Assembly: GCA_027923505.1 (NCBI GenBank) | Contig: BROI01000026.1 | Coordinates: forward strand, 1 to 64,000 | Source of the DNA: Mayamaea pseudoterrestris | Taxonomy: Eukaryota > Bacillariophyta > Bacillariophyceae > Sellaphorales > Sellaphoraceae | Direction: 5' to 3' | Length of the DNA stretch: 64,000 bases | Part shown: positions 43,497 through 53,611 of the stretch, one piece after another | Layout of the letters: each line of letters starts with the position of its first letter | Numbering within the stretch: the stretch's first letter is position 1 | Made by a program: the position numbers and the translations under genes | The notes under the pieces: generated by a model | Database searches by the model: none | What the model saw: only the letters and a program-made list of their open reading frames with translations | Told to the model about the DNA's origin: nothing

Positions 43497-44645
43497 ATGA
43501 TGAAGACAATCAGTGCAATCCTTTCGCTCGCAACGCTCGTCAATGGCGATGGCATCATTTCGCAACCCCTCGGCGCTCAGCTCAACATTGGCAACATCCA
43601 GGCCGACTCGGAGCTTGCGCGAAACCTCTTGAGTCAGGCACGTCGAGTGGCTCAAGACGACGGTGGTGATGATGCTTTTGACGCCAACTGGGTAGCGGGG
43701 TATTCGCTCAAGTTTCAAGGCTGTCATCACATTTCACAATGGAACGACAATATCGAAAGCGAGGAGGATGTTCGCATCGCCACCAAGCGACTCGTTCGAT
43801 TTCGTCTCTGTCCGTCCGACAGTTGCAGCAAGACGAGCGGCACTGGATGCGGCGATGGCTACGGTGACTACGTTGTTGACATGAACACGTACTTATCGTA
43901 CTATGTTGCCGCTCGTGCCACATACCAACAATACGAGTGCTCGTACTTGACCAACTACGTTTGCGGCTGCAACGGCGACAATAGCTGCCTCTACAAGTGC
44001 TTTACACAGCACAACATGGCATCCGTCTGTGCTTCTAACAACAACGGAGACACGGATGATGCGACGATTAGCATGGAGGATTACATGACCTGCACGCAGA
44101 GCGCGTTTGCCGACGAGAACGGCAGCTACTTGTACATTGGGCCGTACTGTGCCAGTCAGGGAGGAGAGATTCATCTTGGAGCTTTTACGGACGACGCCTG
44201 CACCAACTTTGCCGACAATAGCGCCATGGGTGCACAGGCCTTCAAAAAGATTGCCGGATACTCGCTCCCATATGCCAGCGCCAATGTCATTGACCTTGAC
44301 TGCATCTCCTGCAAGGAACCGGCTAACAAGAATAACGACGGCAATGATGCCAACGATGCTGACGACGTTGCCGAAGTTTGCGAGGCTGTTTACACTGCCG
44401 CCGGCAAGTGCGAGGCCAACCTTCCATCAGGAACGGTTCAAACCGCCAATAACAATGCATGCAACTACATGGAAGGCATCAAGATTGTTCGCAAGGACGG
44501 TACCATTGTCACTGCCAATAGCAAGGCTGACAAGACGGCGGGGGCGTTCATTGGACTCTTTACATCGGCCTTTATTCTGCTGAGTGCGTACACTTACTAC
44601 TTGAAGCTCCGATTAGACCGAGCATCCATCAACTTGGATGAGTAA
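43497..44645 (+). CDS. 18-cysteine type I membrane protein, paralogue 3
   Basis: 382 aa from the ATG at 43497 (a second ATG follows immediately). Signal peptide MMKTISAILSLATLVNG. The order of blocks matches paralogue 1 closely: LSQARRVAQDD, WVAGYSLKFQGCHHISQWND, EDVRIATKRLVRFRLCPSDS, GDGYGDYVVDM, GPYCASQGGEIHLGAFTDDA, LDCISCKEPANKNNDGND, EVCEAVYTAAGKCEANLPSG and NACNYMEGIKIVRKDGTIVT. Eighteen Cys are conserved, allowing nine disulfides. C-terminal helix AGAFIGLFTSAFILLSAYTY with a short basic tail. The tandem neighbourhood suggests local duplication followed by divergence. Function unknown. Confidence 0.9.
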   Translation: MMKTISAILSLATLVNGDGIISQPLGAQLNIGNIQADSELARNLLSQARRVAQDDGGDDAFDANWVAGYSLKFQGCHHISQWNDNIESEEDVRIATKRLVRFRLCPSDSCSKTSGTGCGDGYGDYVVDMNTYLSYYVAARATYQQYECSYLTNYVCGCNGDNSCLYKCFTQHNMASVCASNNNGDTDDATISMEDYMTCTQSAFADENGSYLYIGPYCASQGGEIHLGAFTDDACTNFADNSAMGAQAFKKIAGYSLPYASANVIDLDCISCKEPANKNNDGNDANDADDVAEVCEAVYTAAGKCEANLPSGTVQTANNNACNYMEGIKIVRKDGTIVTANSKADKTAGAFIGLFTSAFILLSAYTYYLKLRLDRASINLDE

Positions 44646-45206
44646 ACAGAAGAGATTGAAAGGAGACAGTGTGCGTGTTTGAGATGAACATTGCGAGTAG
44701 GCAATCTGCTTGCAAGTCAATCTGTACGTCAAACACAAACACATTCATTGCACATTTTTCATCTTGCCGCCTATGTATTTAACATTCTAATAGAAGTTTA
44801 GGAGACATGCTGTTGTAATGTAATTGACTTAAATTCTATTGCGATGCGGTATTCGCAATCATTGGCTCAAGCGAATTGCAGGCGTGCGCTCTCCTCCCAT
44901 TGCAACAGCAGCCCATGCTACTGGTTGTACCTACCCCTGCGTCTGCTGCGAACTTCGCCATCCACTCGAGCGCCGGCTATTAAATATGCGATGGACGCCG
45001 TTGTCTCGGTTTGACGCGCCGCTGCGTCATTTGAGTGCGACAGCTTGTACCAGAGTCCAAACGCACCTAGTCGAGCTAGCTTGATCAGTCTTTTCCCAGG
45101 CTGTTGTAGATATATTGCACAGCTCCATTGCCAAGTAACGCTTGCTTGCTCCTTAAAGATTAACATTTCCAAAACGAACGGACCAGAGACCTATTGTAGC
45201 TCCAAA

Positions 45207-45494
45207 ATGTTATTCACGAAACGGAGAGACCATCACCCGGCTGTGTGCCATGTCCCTGGTGATGCAGATTCACTGGTGCAGCGTATCCTTCAAGAATATA
45301 TGGCATGTCACACCCAGCCAGTAGCGCCGCCTCCTGCTAATCAGCTACACAATATCGTCAATTTACGCGTAGACTTGAGTATTTATAGCAGCCTGAAGGG
45401 ATCGCTCGTCAAACAGCGTCCAGCGTCTTGGTACCAACGAATGACCAAAGATACTGCAAGCCACGTTCGAATGGACGCATCTAATAGCTTTTGA
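45207..45494 (+). CDS. hypothetical small protein (weak)
   Basis: 95 aa from ATG 45207. Composition is protein-like in places (DADSLVQRILQEYMACHTQP), but no domain or signal is recognised. It may be noncoding. Confidence 0.2.
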   Translation: MLFTKRRDHHPAVCHVPGDADSLVQRILQEYMACHTQPVAPPPANQLHNIVNLRVDLSIYSSLKGSLVKQRPASWYQRMTKDTASHVRMDASNSF

Positions 45495-45993
45495 TTTGGT
45501 GACTCCTTTGCATATGTCATTCGAGTTACCAAAAAGTTCTTGGCGCGTATGCCGTCGGTTCCTTGTTGCTCCAATGTCCAATGCCTCGTTCTTTCCGAAC
45601 TCTTTTAAAAGCAAACGTGACTCACAAATACGTAGGGCTCGACGAAGAAATGTAGCAGAATCATACAAAATATCCTCGAATTGTCAAGGATTGCGTTAAG
45701 CTTCGCTTTGGATTGGTTTGTAATTGCTGACGAAGGAAGCGTCGCTTCTGCAGAGTGCATCGCCACCATTGCGAATCGCTTGTTGCATTATAAATTCCAC
45801 CTTTTGCTATTGAAAATTCTATATGGTTCTTCATAGCTCTACCAACAGCTTACATGAGTTTCTGGCGCAAGGTCAAAAGGATTCCTCGTCATGATGGTGG
45901 TCGAACGGTAGAAGAAAATTGAACGCGTTGTTGCTGTTGTGTGTCACGCTCTGTCGCTCCAGGTATTTAAAAAGTCGCTCCGGTTTCATGCAT

Positions 45994-46001
45994 TGACGTC
46001 A
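45994..46001. promoter_or_regulatory. palindromic CRE TGACGTCA
   Basis: Consensus bZIP/CREB-type site upstream of the gene starting at 46252. The same octamer also occurs by chance inside a coding region (32579-32586), so single occurrences are weak. Confidence 0.35.
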
Positions 46002-46251
46002 GCGACTCGCAACGCGTCTGCCTGCGGCCGAAAGACACGAGCCATCATCACAAAGCATCCAAGCAAACGACAATCGTCCTGCTGCATTCTACGCCCAAAC
46101 ATAACATTAGTCGCTCATCAGAGAGACAGTTATACGTCGAAAATAACCATGAATCGAGAAGCGTCAAGCGAAAGACACAGATAGAAGATTGGCAATCGCA
46201 GCAGCAACAGTCGCTCGAGATTCCGAAACAAACGTCACTACGAAATTCATC

Positions 46252-49200
46252 ATGAGGCGCCACATCACACCTTTTACGTTGCTCATCTTGTTGACGCATT
46301 GTTCACTGATCGAGTCGTTTAGTACAGTCTCGTCCTTGTATTTGGATCAAATTGCTGCCATAACACGACGAAGAAATTACGAAGGAGCAACAGCTGCAGC
46401 AGCCGATGCTCGAACGAAACAATCTGAACGAGACGTACGAAACAGCATGGAGGAGACTCAAGCACGATTCGAAACGACAAAGACTGCAACAGATTATGAT
46501 GATGCATCCATGAAGAGACCACCACTGGCTCTATTGTCTACGAAACCACTTGGTCCCCGGCAATACTGGGGTGCAGCAGCACCTCGGCAGTCGACAGCCG
46601 CAACAATGACTACCGACAACGTTGCCGGACGACTGGAAGGCGACCATCCCATGACTCCCCGACGGCAAGAAAAGGAGTTGGCGTCACGATACGATATCTT
46701 CAAGCGGCGCAACGCAATGAAAGCAGCCGGCTATCTTGGTTCCATTTCCAACCATGGGGGCAAGCACTCGCCCAAGGCAATTTATGCGCCAACAATGTTA
46801 GGGAAACGACGCTATCGGATCATTCAATCGAATGGCTTTTTGGATCAACTTGCAGCAACAAACGTAGTGCAGTCGGTGTCAACGAGTGATAACGATGGTG
46901 CAGCAATGGCTGATGTGGAGGCGGAGGCATTGCCACTGCCAGCGACGCGAGTTGCACCCGCAACAATGATTGGCGATGCAGCACCAAACATGCATGTCAG
47001 CGACGAGTTGCATCTGGATATAGACTCAGCAATCAAGTATACACAAGAGGCGCCGTTCAGTGGTACTACAGAGGCAGCTGTTTCGGAACAATGGTCTGCC
47101 GAGACGTTTCCTTGGAACGAGTTTCGAGTCAATCTTCGAGTGCGGCAACCTCCAAGCCAAGCGCCACATGCAACATCAATGGTTGTCAACAAGACGACAG
47201 AAGCAGTCACCTTGCATGATCTCCAGCATTTTCCAACTCGGGTTCGACCATCGCAACGGGTGGTCAGACGAAACATAACTGCGGCGGATGAAAGTGGTGA
47301 AACGGACATTGAGGCAGCAGGAGTAAAACCAGCCAATACCGACTCAGCCGCAACCGTAAAAGCCTTGCCGGAATTTAAAGTCAATGTCCGGACCAGAGCG
47401 TCAACGAGACGAGTCGGAACCACTGACGTGTCCAGTAACAGTGGAGCTGCAATGCTGGCGAGCAAGCAAAACGTGCTGGCCAGAAATGCATCGATGGCTA
47501 TCTTGCCGGCTTTCAAAGTTGGCATCCGCGCCAGACATGTGTATGCGGAACGTGTCAATCAACAGATTATACTTGCTTCAAATGTCACTAACTCTACGGC
47601 GTCGATAACGACGAAACTGATAGAGTTGTCCGCAAGCACGGCCAATATGGCGACGTTCAAAGTCGGTGTCCGCGCCAGAACATCAAAATTGAAGAGTGAC
47701 GAGGCTTTGAATCTTACCGAATCGAATGACGCTGACAGCGCATCAACTCAAAAGACGCGGCAATCAGCGTCTTTGTCGGAGCTCGGCTCATTGTACACGC
47801 TACCTGCATTCAAAGTGGGTCTGCGTGTCAGAGCATCGAAAGCAATCACACATCAATCGAATGCAACGACCGTCTCGCAAGCTCGAGGTAGCACTGTTGA
47901 TGAGAAAGGGCTTTACAACTCATTACGAGAGTTTACGGTCGGAATCAGACAGTTGCGGGTGGTCGACAAGATTGTTCCCGTGGCTCATGATTTGCAGTTG
48001 TCTCATGCTCAAGAAAGTGTCGCGCCATTTAGAGAACGAATCACTAACATTGCTACCGACGCAAACACTCTTGTGAATGTTCCTTCAACTTATATTTCGC
48101 ATGCATCGACGGATGACGACAGAGATGGCAAGGAATCGAATGTTGCAAGCGCAATGCATACCATTCAGCAATCCACGGAAATTGATGACACTCTTGCACA
48201 ATTTGTTGCAAACGCTGCTACGAATCCGTTGCACAATGACCAAACAGTAGATAAACCATTGCCGAACGACTTTGCTTCTCTGAAATTGAGTAGCAATCCT
48301 GTTAAAAGCTTGGAGATGAGGAATGTCGACGTCGCTAATTCGCCAGTGGCGTTTAAGCTTGCTGATGCTGCGTCAGGTTTCGACGTTGGAACGATGCAAC
48401 AAAGGGAGGATGTATCTGACTGTGTTGGTCAACGCGCGACAGACGGCTTAGTTGAGAAAACAATGGACGACGAGGCATTTGGATTGCCCATCCAATCAAT
48501 CTACGACGCAGATAATGACATACGGCAGAGGAATGACGCCGCGAATGGCGTTTATACAGCAAGTCCGAAGATGGCGCATATCACAGCTGAAACACAAGCA
48601 GCCGACACTGCTTTTGATAGCGCATCCAATTCAGATAGTCGTCATCATCAGCTGGCTGAGCATGAGCTCGATAGGCCAACTGGATTTCGTAAGTCAATGG
48701 AAGCACAACCAACAACGTCAGTTGCCATTCCACTTAATTTCAACGTACATGACCATGTTGGATGGAGTTTGCCCGCGCCGCATTTTGATGATCAAGCGAG
48801 CGTACATATTAACGGTTGTCGAGAGGTGATATCTGCAACGCAGAAAATTAAAATCAAACACGAAATTAGTGTTTTCAGTGAGCCGAGAAATGATGATTCA
48901 ATGAAGCCAAAGAATGACGTTTGTTCAATGATGCCATTTAACGAAGCACCGTAACCGTCCTTCCGAACAGCGACAACCAATAAGAACAGACTACTGGACG
49001 AAGAGGGTATAGAGAAAATAAGGGTCATCAATCCGCAGTCGCCAGCAATCCCGGCGACTACGTGTGCCCTTCGCGATTCTTCAGTAAACATACACGATCC
49101 TTTTCCAAGGCGAGCGTATGACGAATGGTCTGACAGTCCAGTCATTCTATCGCGTGCTGATTCTGCATCAAGTTTTTTAGAAACAGTTACCGACGATATT

Positions 49201-50156
49201 TATAACAGTCAAGGTGGAGCAATAAAAAAGGTCGACCGCTTGGTACGTAACTGCTAGATGATAAATAGGAAGAAGATAACAATTTACTTACCTCGTAATA
49301 TTTCACACGACAGATGCAGCTGGAGGAGCGACTACGAAAGCTAGAGCAGCGGGGGTTAGCGGAGTCGTTGATAATACCTCGCGTCTCGTCTCCAAATGGT
49401 ATGCAAATGGCCAGAGGGAGCTTGATTACAGAAAAGATAGCCGGAGCAGCAACACCATCCGTTGCGATTGCTGGTAAGTGTACAAAACTGGAGGTTCATG
49501 GAGGATCCTTGAAGACATGGTCATACGCACATCCTTCTGTCAAGCGCATTCATGTTGTCTTGATGACTGAAGGCCGACCGCTTCATGCAGATGTCGCCTT
49601 GTGGCAGGGACCAAGTAACACGCCATGTAAAATGCGTATCTTTTGCGAAGATGGAGCCGAGCGCCCATTCAGCACCGTAATTGAGACCCCAAACAGTCCA
49701 AACACGATTAGCATTCGCAATTCCGGCAATGTGGAGCTCCCCTTGTCAGCTCAAGTCCTTGCTGAAGACGTAGGTAACCTTTCTTCGCTGCCGTCTTTCC
49801 CAAACTGCGATTTGGAAGTTGATCCAGTAACCATACAAGGTGGAGCGGTCCGCACATATCCTTTTGAAACGATTGTTGAAAGCGTCCAAATTGTTTTACA
49901 GTCCGATGGACGCCCCTTGTACGCCCAGATTGAGATTTTACAAGGACCAAGCAGCAATAAGCAAGTTGTGGATGTTTATACGGAAGATGGAACCACTCGT
50001 CCATTCTTCATGGTGGTAGAGACCCCAGGAAATGGAAATGCGGTTCGTATTGTCAACTCTGGCAGCATCGAATTTCCATTCGTTGCGAGTGTACAACCAT
50101 TTACATTTGGAATACTATCGTCGTCAATTGAACCCGTTATTGGTGGCGACTGGTGA
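46252..50156 (+). CDS. signal-peptide protein: disordered region with six FKVGxRxR motifs, coiled coil and tandem shell-like domain
   Basis: Proposed exons 46252-48877, 48971-49242 and 49314-50156, giving 1246 aa. Intron 1 (93 nt, GTGAGC...ACAG) removes the in-frame TAA at 48952 and keeps the frame. Intron 2 (71 nt, GTACGT...ACAG) is phase 0. Signal peptide MRRHITPFTLLILLTHCSLI-ES followed by F. Early motifs SLYLDQIAAI, GYLGSIS and GFLDQLAA. Stickers near residues 290, 374, 420, 468, 520 and 560: EFRVNLRVR, EFKVNVRTR, AFKVGIRAR, TFKVGVRAR, AFKVGLRVR, EFTVGIRQL. After the coiled coil (VDRL-MQLEERLRKLEQ) come two similar domains of about 100 aa (GGSLKTW / GGAVRTY; EGRPLHADVALWQGP / DGRPLYAQIEILQGP; EDGAERPF / EDGTTRPF; ETP; NSG). 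The same tandem occurs at 60298-61726. I infer a PyShell-like pyrenoid protein. Splitting into two genes is the alternative. Confidence 0.72.
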
Positions 50157-50599
50157 AATTTTTTGGTGATTTTAGCTTACATGTTCGCCGATAGCATGGT
50201 CGTCATAATTATTTTGATTGCGAAGCGACGTTGACCAAGGGAAAACTGCAGCTGTCTAAGGTGTTCGGGACGACCGTTCAGATTAGGTCGTGCAGCAACT
50301 GTCATTAAGTTTGCGCATGAGGTTACAGCCTGTAAGGAGAGCCAAGTCGAAAGCCGTAAGCTGTGTCACAGACGAGATGCTCAGGATCCCATGCACCATC
50401 ACTTGCGAGTACTTGAGATCTTTAACATTTCTACGGCTTTGTCGGGGTCACCAACATTGTTGACTCGGCTTTTTCGTGTACGAAGTATGGAAGTACAACT
50501 AGCAATAGAAAAAGCTGTACATAATTGATACAAAAAGAGGATTTGTAAGGATACAACTTAATGCATGTAGAGCCATTTCTTTACGTTTGTAAACACACA
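50157..50599. other. intergenic, 3' flank of shell-like gene up to satellite
   Basis: About 440 bp of unique DNA. Nothing recognised. Confidence 0.4.
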
Positions 50600-51770
50600 A
50601 ACTCCTAAGTCCCATCCACAGAAGCTGGCTCCGAACCAGGCCTAAGACAATACATTGATAGCTGGCAGTTGGCAGGAATTGTTTCATGCTGTTAAAAAAT
50701 GCAATGCAGTCATCACTAGCCAATGCAGTCTCCAATATCTGCCAGTAGGACTGCCAGAATTTTGTGGCCTCAGGCTTCTCCGCAGTAGCTGGCTGCCATG
50801 ACTCACTCCAACAACCAGAAAGGTATACACTGATAGCTGGCAGTTTGCAGGCATTGTTTTATGATGTAGAAAGTGCAATGCATTCATTACAAGCCTATCT
50901 AGTCTCCAAGTTCAAACACAGGGACTGCCTCAATTTGGTGGCCCCAGGCTTGTCCACAGTCGGTGACTGCCATAACCCACTCCAATGACCAGAGAGGTAT
51001 ACATTGACAGCTGGCAGTTGACAGGCATTGTTTCATGATGTAGAAAGTGCAATGCATTCATCACTAGCCCATGCAGTCTCCAAGTTCTGCCAGTGGGACT
51101 GCCAGAATTTGGTGGCCCCAGGCTTGTTTACAGTCAGTGACTGCCACGACCCACTCCAACAGCCCTAGAGGTGTACATTGACAGCTGGCAGTTGACAGGC
51201 ATTGTTTCATGACGAAGAAAGTGCAATGCATTCATCACTAGCCCATGCCGTCTCCAAGTTCTGCCAGTAAGACTGCCAAAATTCTGTGGCCCCAGGCTTG
51301 TCCACAGTTGGTGGCTACCATGACCCTCTCCAACAGCCAGAGACATATACATTGATAGTGGCAGTTGACAGGCATTGTTTCATTATGTAGACAGTGCAAT
51401 GCATTCATCACCAGCCCATGCAGTCTCCAAGTTTACCCACAGGGACTGCCTCAATTTGGTGGCCCCAGTCTTGTTTACAGCTGGTGACAGCCATAACCCA
51501 CTCAAACGGCCAGAGAGGTATAACTTGATAGCTAGCAGCTGACAGGCATTGTTTTATGATGTAGACAGTGCAATGCATTCATCACCAGCCCATGCAGTCT
51601 CCAAGTTTAACCACAGGGACTGCCAGAATTCTGTGGCCCCAGGCTTGTTTACAGTCAGTGACTGCCATAACCCACTCCAATGGCCAGAGAGGTATAACTT
51701 GATAGCTAGCAGTTAACAGGCATTGTTTCATGATGTAGAAAGTGCAATGCATTCATCATTAGCCCATGGG
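50600..51770. repeat. 174-bp satellite array (about 7 copies)
   Basis: Copies recur at 174-176 bp, marked by the block GATAGCTGGCAG or GACAGCTGGCAG near 50657, 50831, 51006, 51180, 51354, 51529 and 51704. The consensus includes TGACAGGCATTGTTTCATGA, GTGCAATGCATTCATCAC, and GGACTGCCAGAATT before GTGGCCCCAGGCTTG. Divergence between copies is higher than in the two large arrays. It joins the 181-bp array directly. Confidence 0.93.
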
Positions 51771-53290
51771 TACCATGCCCTGGCCACCCAACAACCCAAT
51801 GAGTCAGGCAAAACCTGTTCAGGGTATGCCATTGACAGGTGCAGAGTCTCAAAATGGTGCAAAAAGGACTGCCTGGAGGCTGACACCATGGTTACGGCCT
51901 CCACTGTGGGTATGGCCAACACCACAAGTTGTAGTTTCTTACCTGTCAAAAGCCCCATGCCCTGGCCACCCAACAACCCAATGAGTCAGGCAAAACCTGT
52001 CCAGGGTATGCCATTGACAGGTGCAGAGTCTCAAATGGGGCAAAAAGGACTGCCTGGAGGCTGACACCATGGTTACGGCCTCCACTGTGGGTATGGCCAA
52101 CACCACAAGTTTTAGATTCTTACCTATCAAACGCCCCATGCCCTGGCCACCCAAGAACCCAATGAGTCAGGCAAAACCTGTCCAGGGTATGCCATTGGTG
52201 CAGAGTCTCAAATGGTGCAAAAAGGACTGCCTGGAGGCTGACACCATGGTTACGGCCTCCACTGTGGGTATGGCCAACACCACAAATTGTAGATTCTTAC
52301 CTGTCAAACACCCCATGCCCTGGCCACCCAACAACCCAATGAGTCAGGCAAAACCTGTTCAGGGTATGCCATTGACAGGTGCAGAGTCTCAAAATGGTGC
52401 AAAAAACATGGCATCCTCCATGGATAGGCCCGCACCCTTGAGAAACAACCCATACTGCAAGTGCCCCCAGTGGCACAAGTCTCGGTCATGCTTAAGACCA
52501 GTCTGTAGTTGGTGCACGCAGAGCGGCATGTGTGACTGCAAGGAAGAAACGGTAGCCGCCATGAGTGTCACTCCGTGCATTGATCCATCCATGCCAGTTA
52601 ATTCCGGCTTGGCCAAGCATTGGTGCAAGTTTTGAAGTAGCAATCAAATGTGAGGTCCCATGCTGGCCATCTTGTTGTGCGAAAGTAGTGCCAAGCTTTA
52701 GACAGTTCCATGCGACACTTGGCAACACCACAAGTTGTATATTCTGACCTGCCAAACGCCCCATGCCCTGGCCACCCAAATACCCAATGAGTCAGGCAAA
52801 ACATATCCAGGGTATGCCATTGACAGGTGCAGAGTCTCAAATAGTGCATAAAGGACTGCCTGGAGACTGACACCATGGGTACGGCCTCCACTGTGGGTAT
52901 GGCCAACACCACAAGTTGTAGTTTCTTACCTGTCAAACGCCCCATGCCCTGGCCACCCAACAACCCAATGAGTCAGGCAATAACTGTCCAGGGTATGTCA
53001 TTGACAGGTGCAGAGTCTCAAATGGTGCAAAAAGGACTGCCTGGAGGCTGACACCATGGGTAGGGTCTCAACAGTGGGAATGGCCAACACCACACGTTTT
53101 AGATTCTTACCTGTCAAACGCCCCATGCCCTGGCCACCCAAATACCCAATGATTCAGACAAAACATGTCCAGGGTGTGCCATCTACAGGTGCAAAATCTC
53201 AAATGGTGCAAAAAGGACTGCCTGGAGGCTGACACCATGGGTGCGGCCTGCACTGTGGGTATGGCCAACACCGCAAGTGTTAGATTATTA
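51771..53290. repeat. 181-bp satellite array (about 8 copies) with one foreign insert
   Basis: The block CATGCCCTGGCCACCC starts at 51774, 51956, 52137, 52314, 52762, 52943 and 53124, giving a period of 177-182 bp except for the 448-bp gap. Each unit has ACAAGTTGT (or a variant) followed by CTGTCAAACGCCCC. In the long unit, about 52404-52713 replaces part of the monomer with unrelated, Cys-codon-rich sequence. The unit resumes at GGCAACACCACAAGTTGT. Confidence 0.93.
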
Positions 53291-53611
53291 CATTCATTAT
53301 AAAGTGCGAATTGAGAGCAGAAAGGTCAAAGACACGCGCATTGGAAGTTGAAAGCATCCCCTCATGCTAAGTTGTAGCGGTATGACTTAACTATCTGCTT
53401 CTCGCTGCACACGGACGACTGACAAAGGCGGACAACGACGAAAAATTATTGGTAGTGAATGCTATGTTATATGCTACCTACACAGGTCACATAGTTGCCA
53501 ATAATTATAAGCCATCCTCAGTGTTCATTCCTCACTCTGGGCGTCGTCGCTCGCAGCCCCTCCGGAAGCTACAACCTCCAGCGATTTAATGACGCCTTCC
53601 GCAATTTCCTT
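53291..53611. other. satellite edge and 3' flank of RGG/zinc-ribbon gene
   Basis: About 320 bp. Nothing recognised beyond the end of the repeat. Confidence 0.4.

Larger units (their letters stand above)
44646..46251. other. 1.6-kb intergenic region with candidate regulatory sites
   Basis: Apart from a weak 95-codon frame at 45207-45494 (listed separately) no gene is evident. A full palindromic CRE (TGACGTCA) lies at 45994-46001, about 250 bp upstream of the ATG at 46252, with CG-rich sequence after it. Confidence 0.4.

Noticed and set aside
48934-48970. A 20-nt micro-intron (GTAACC...ACAG) removing the TAA at 48952, and a 22-nt one removing the TAA at 27011
   Set aside because: Far too short for splicing, and neither length is a multiple of 3, so they would break the open frame downstream.
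49314-50156. The tandem-domain part as an independent gene starting at 49314
   Set aside because: Its ATG follows directly on a splice acceptor, it lacks the leader present in the paralogue, and the upstream frame is open to a matching donor. Kept only as the alternative model.
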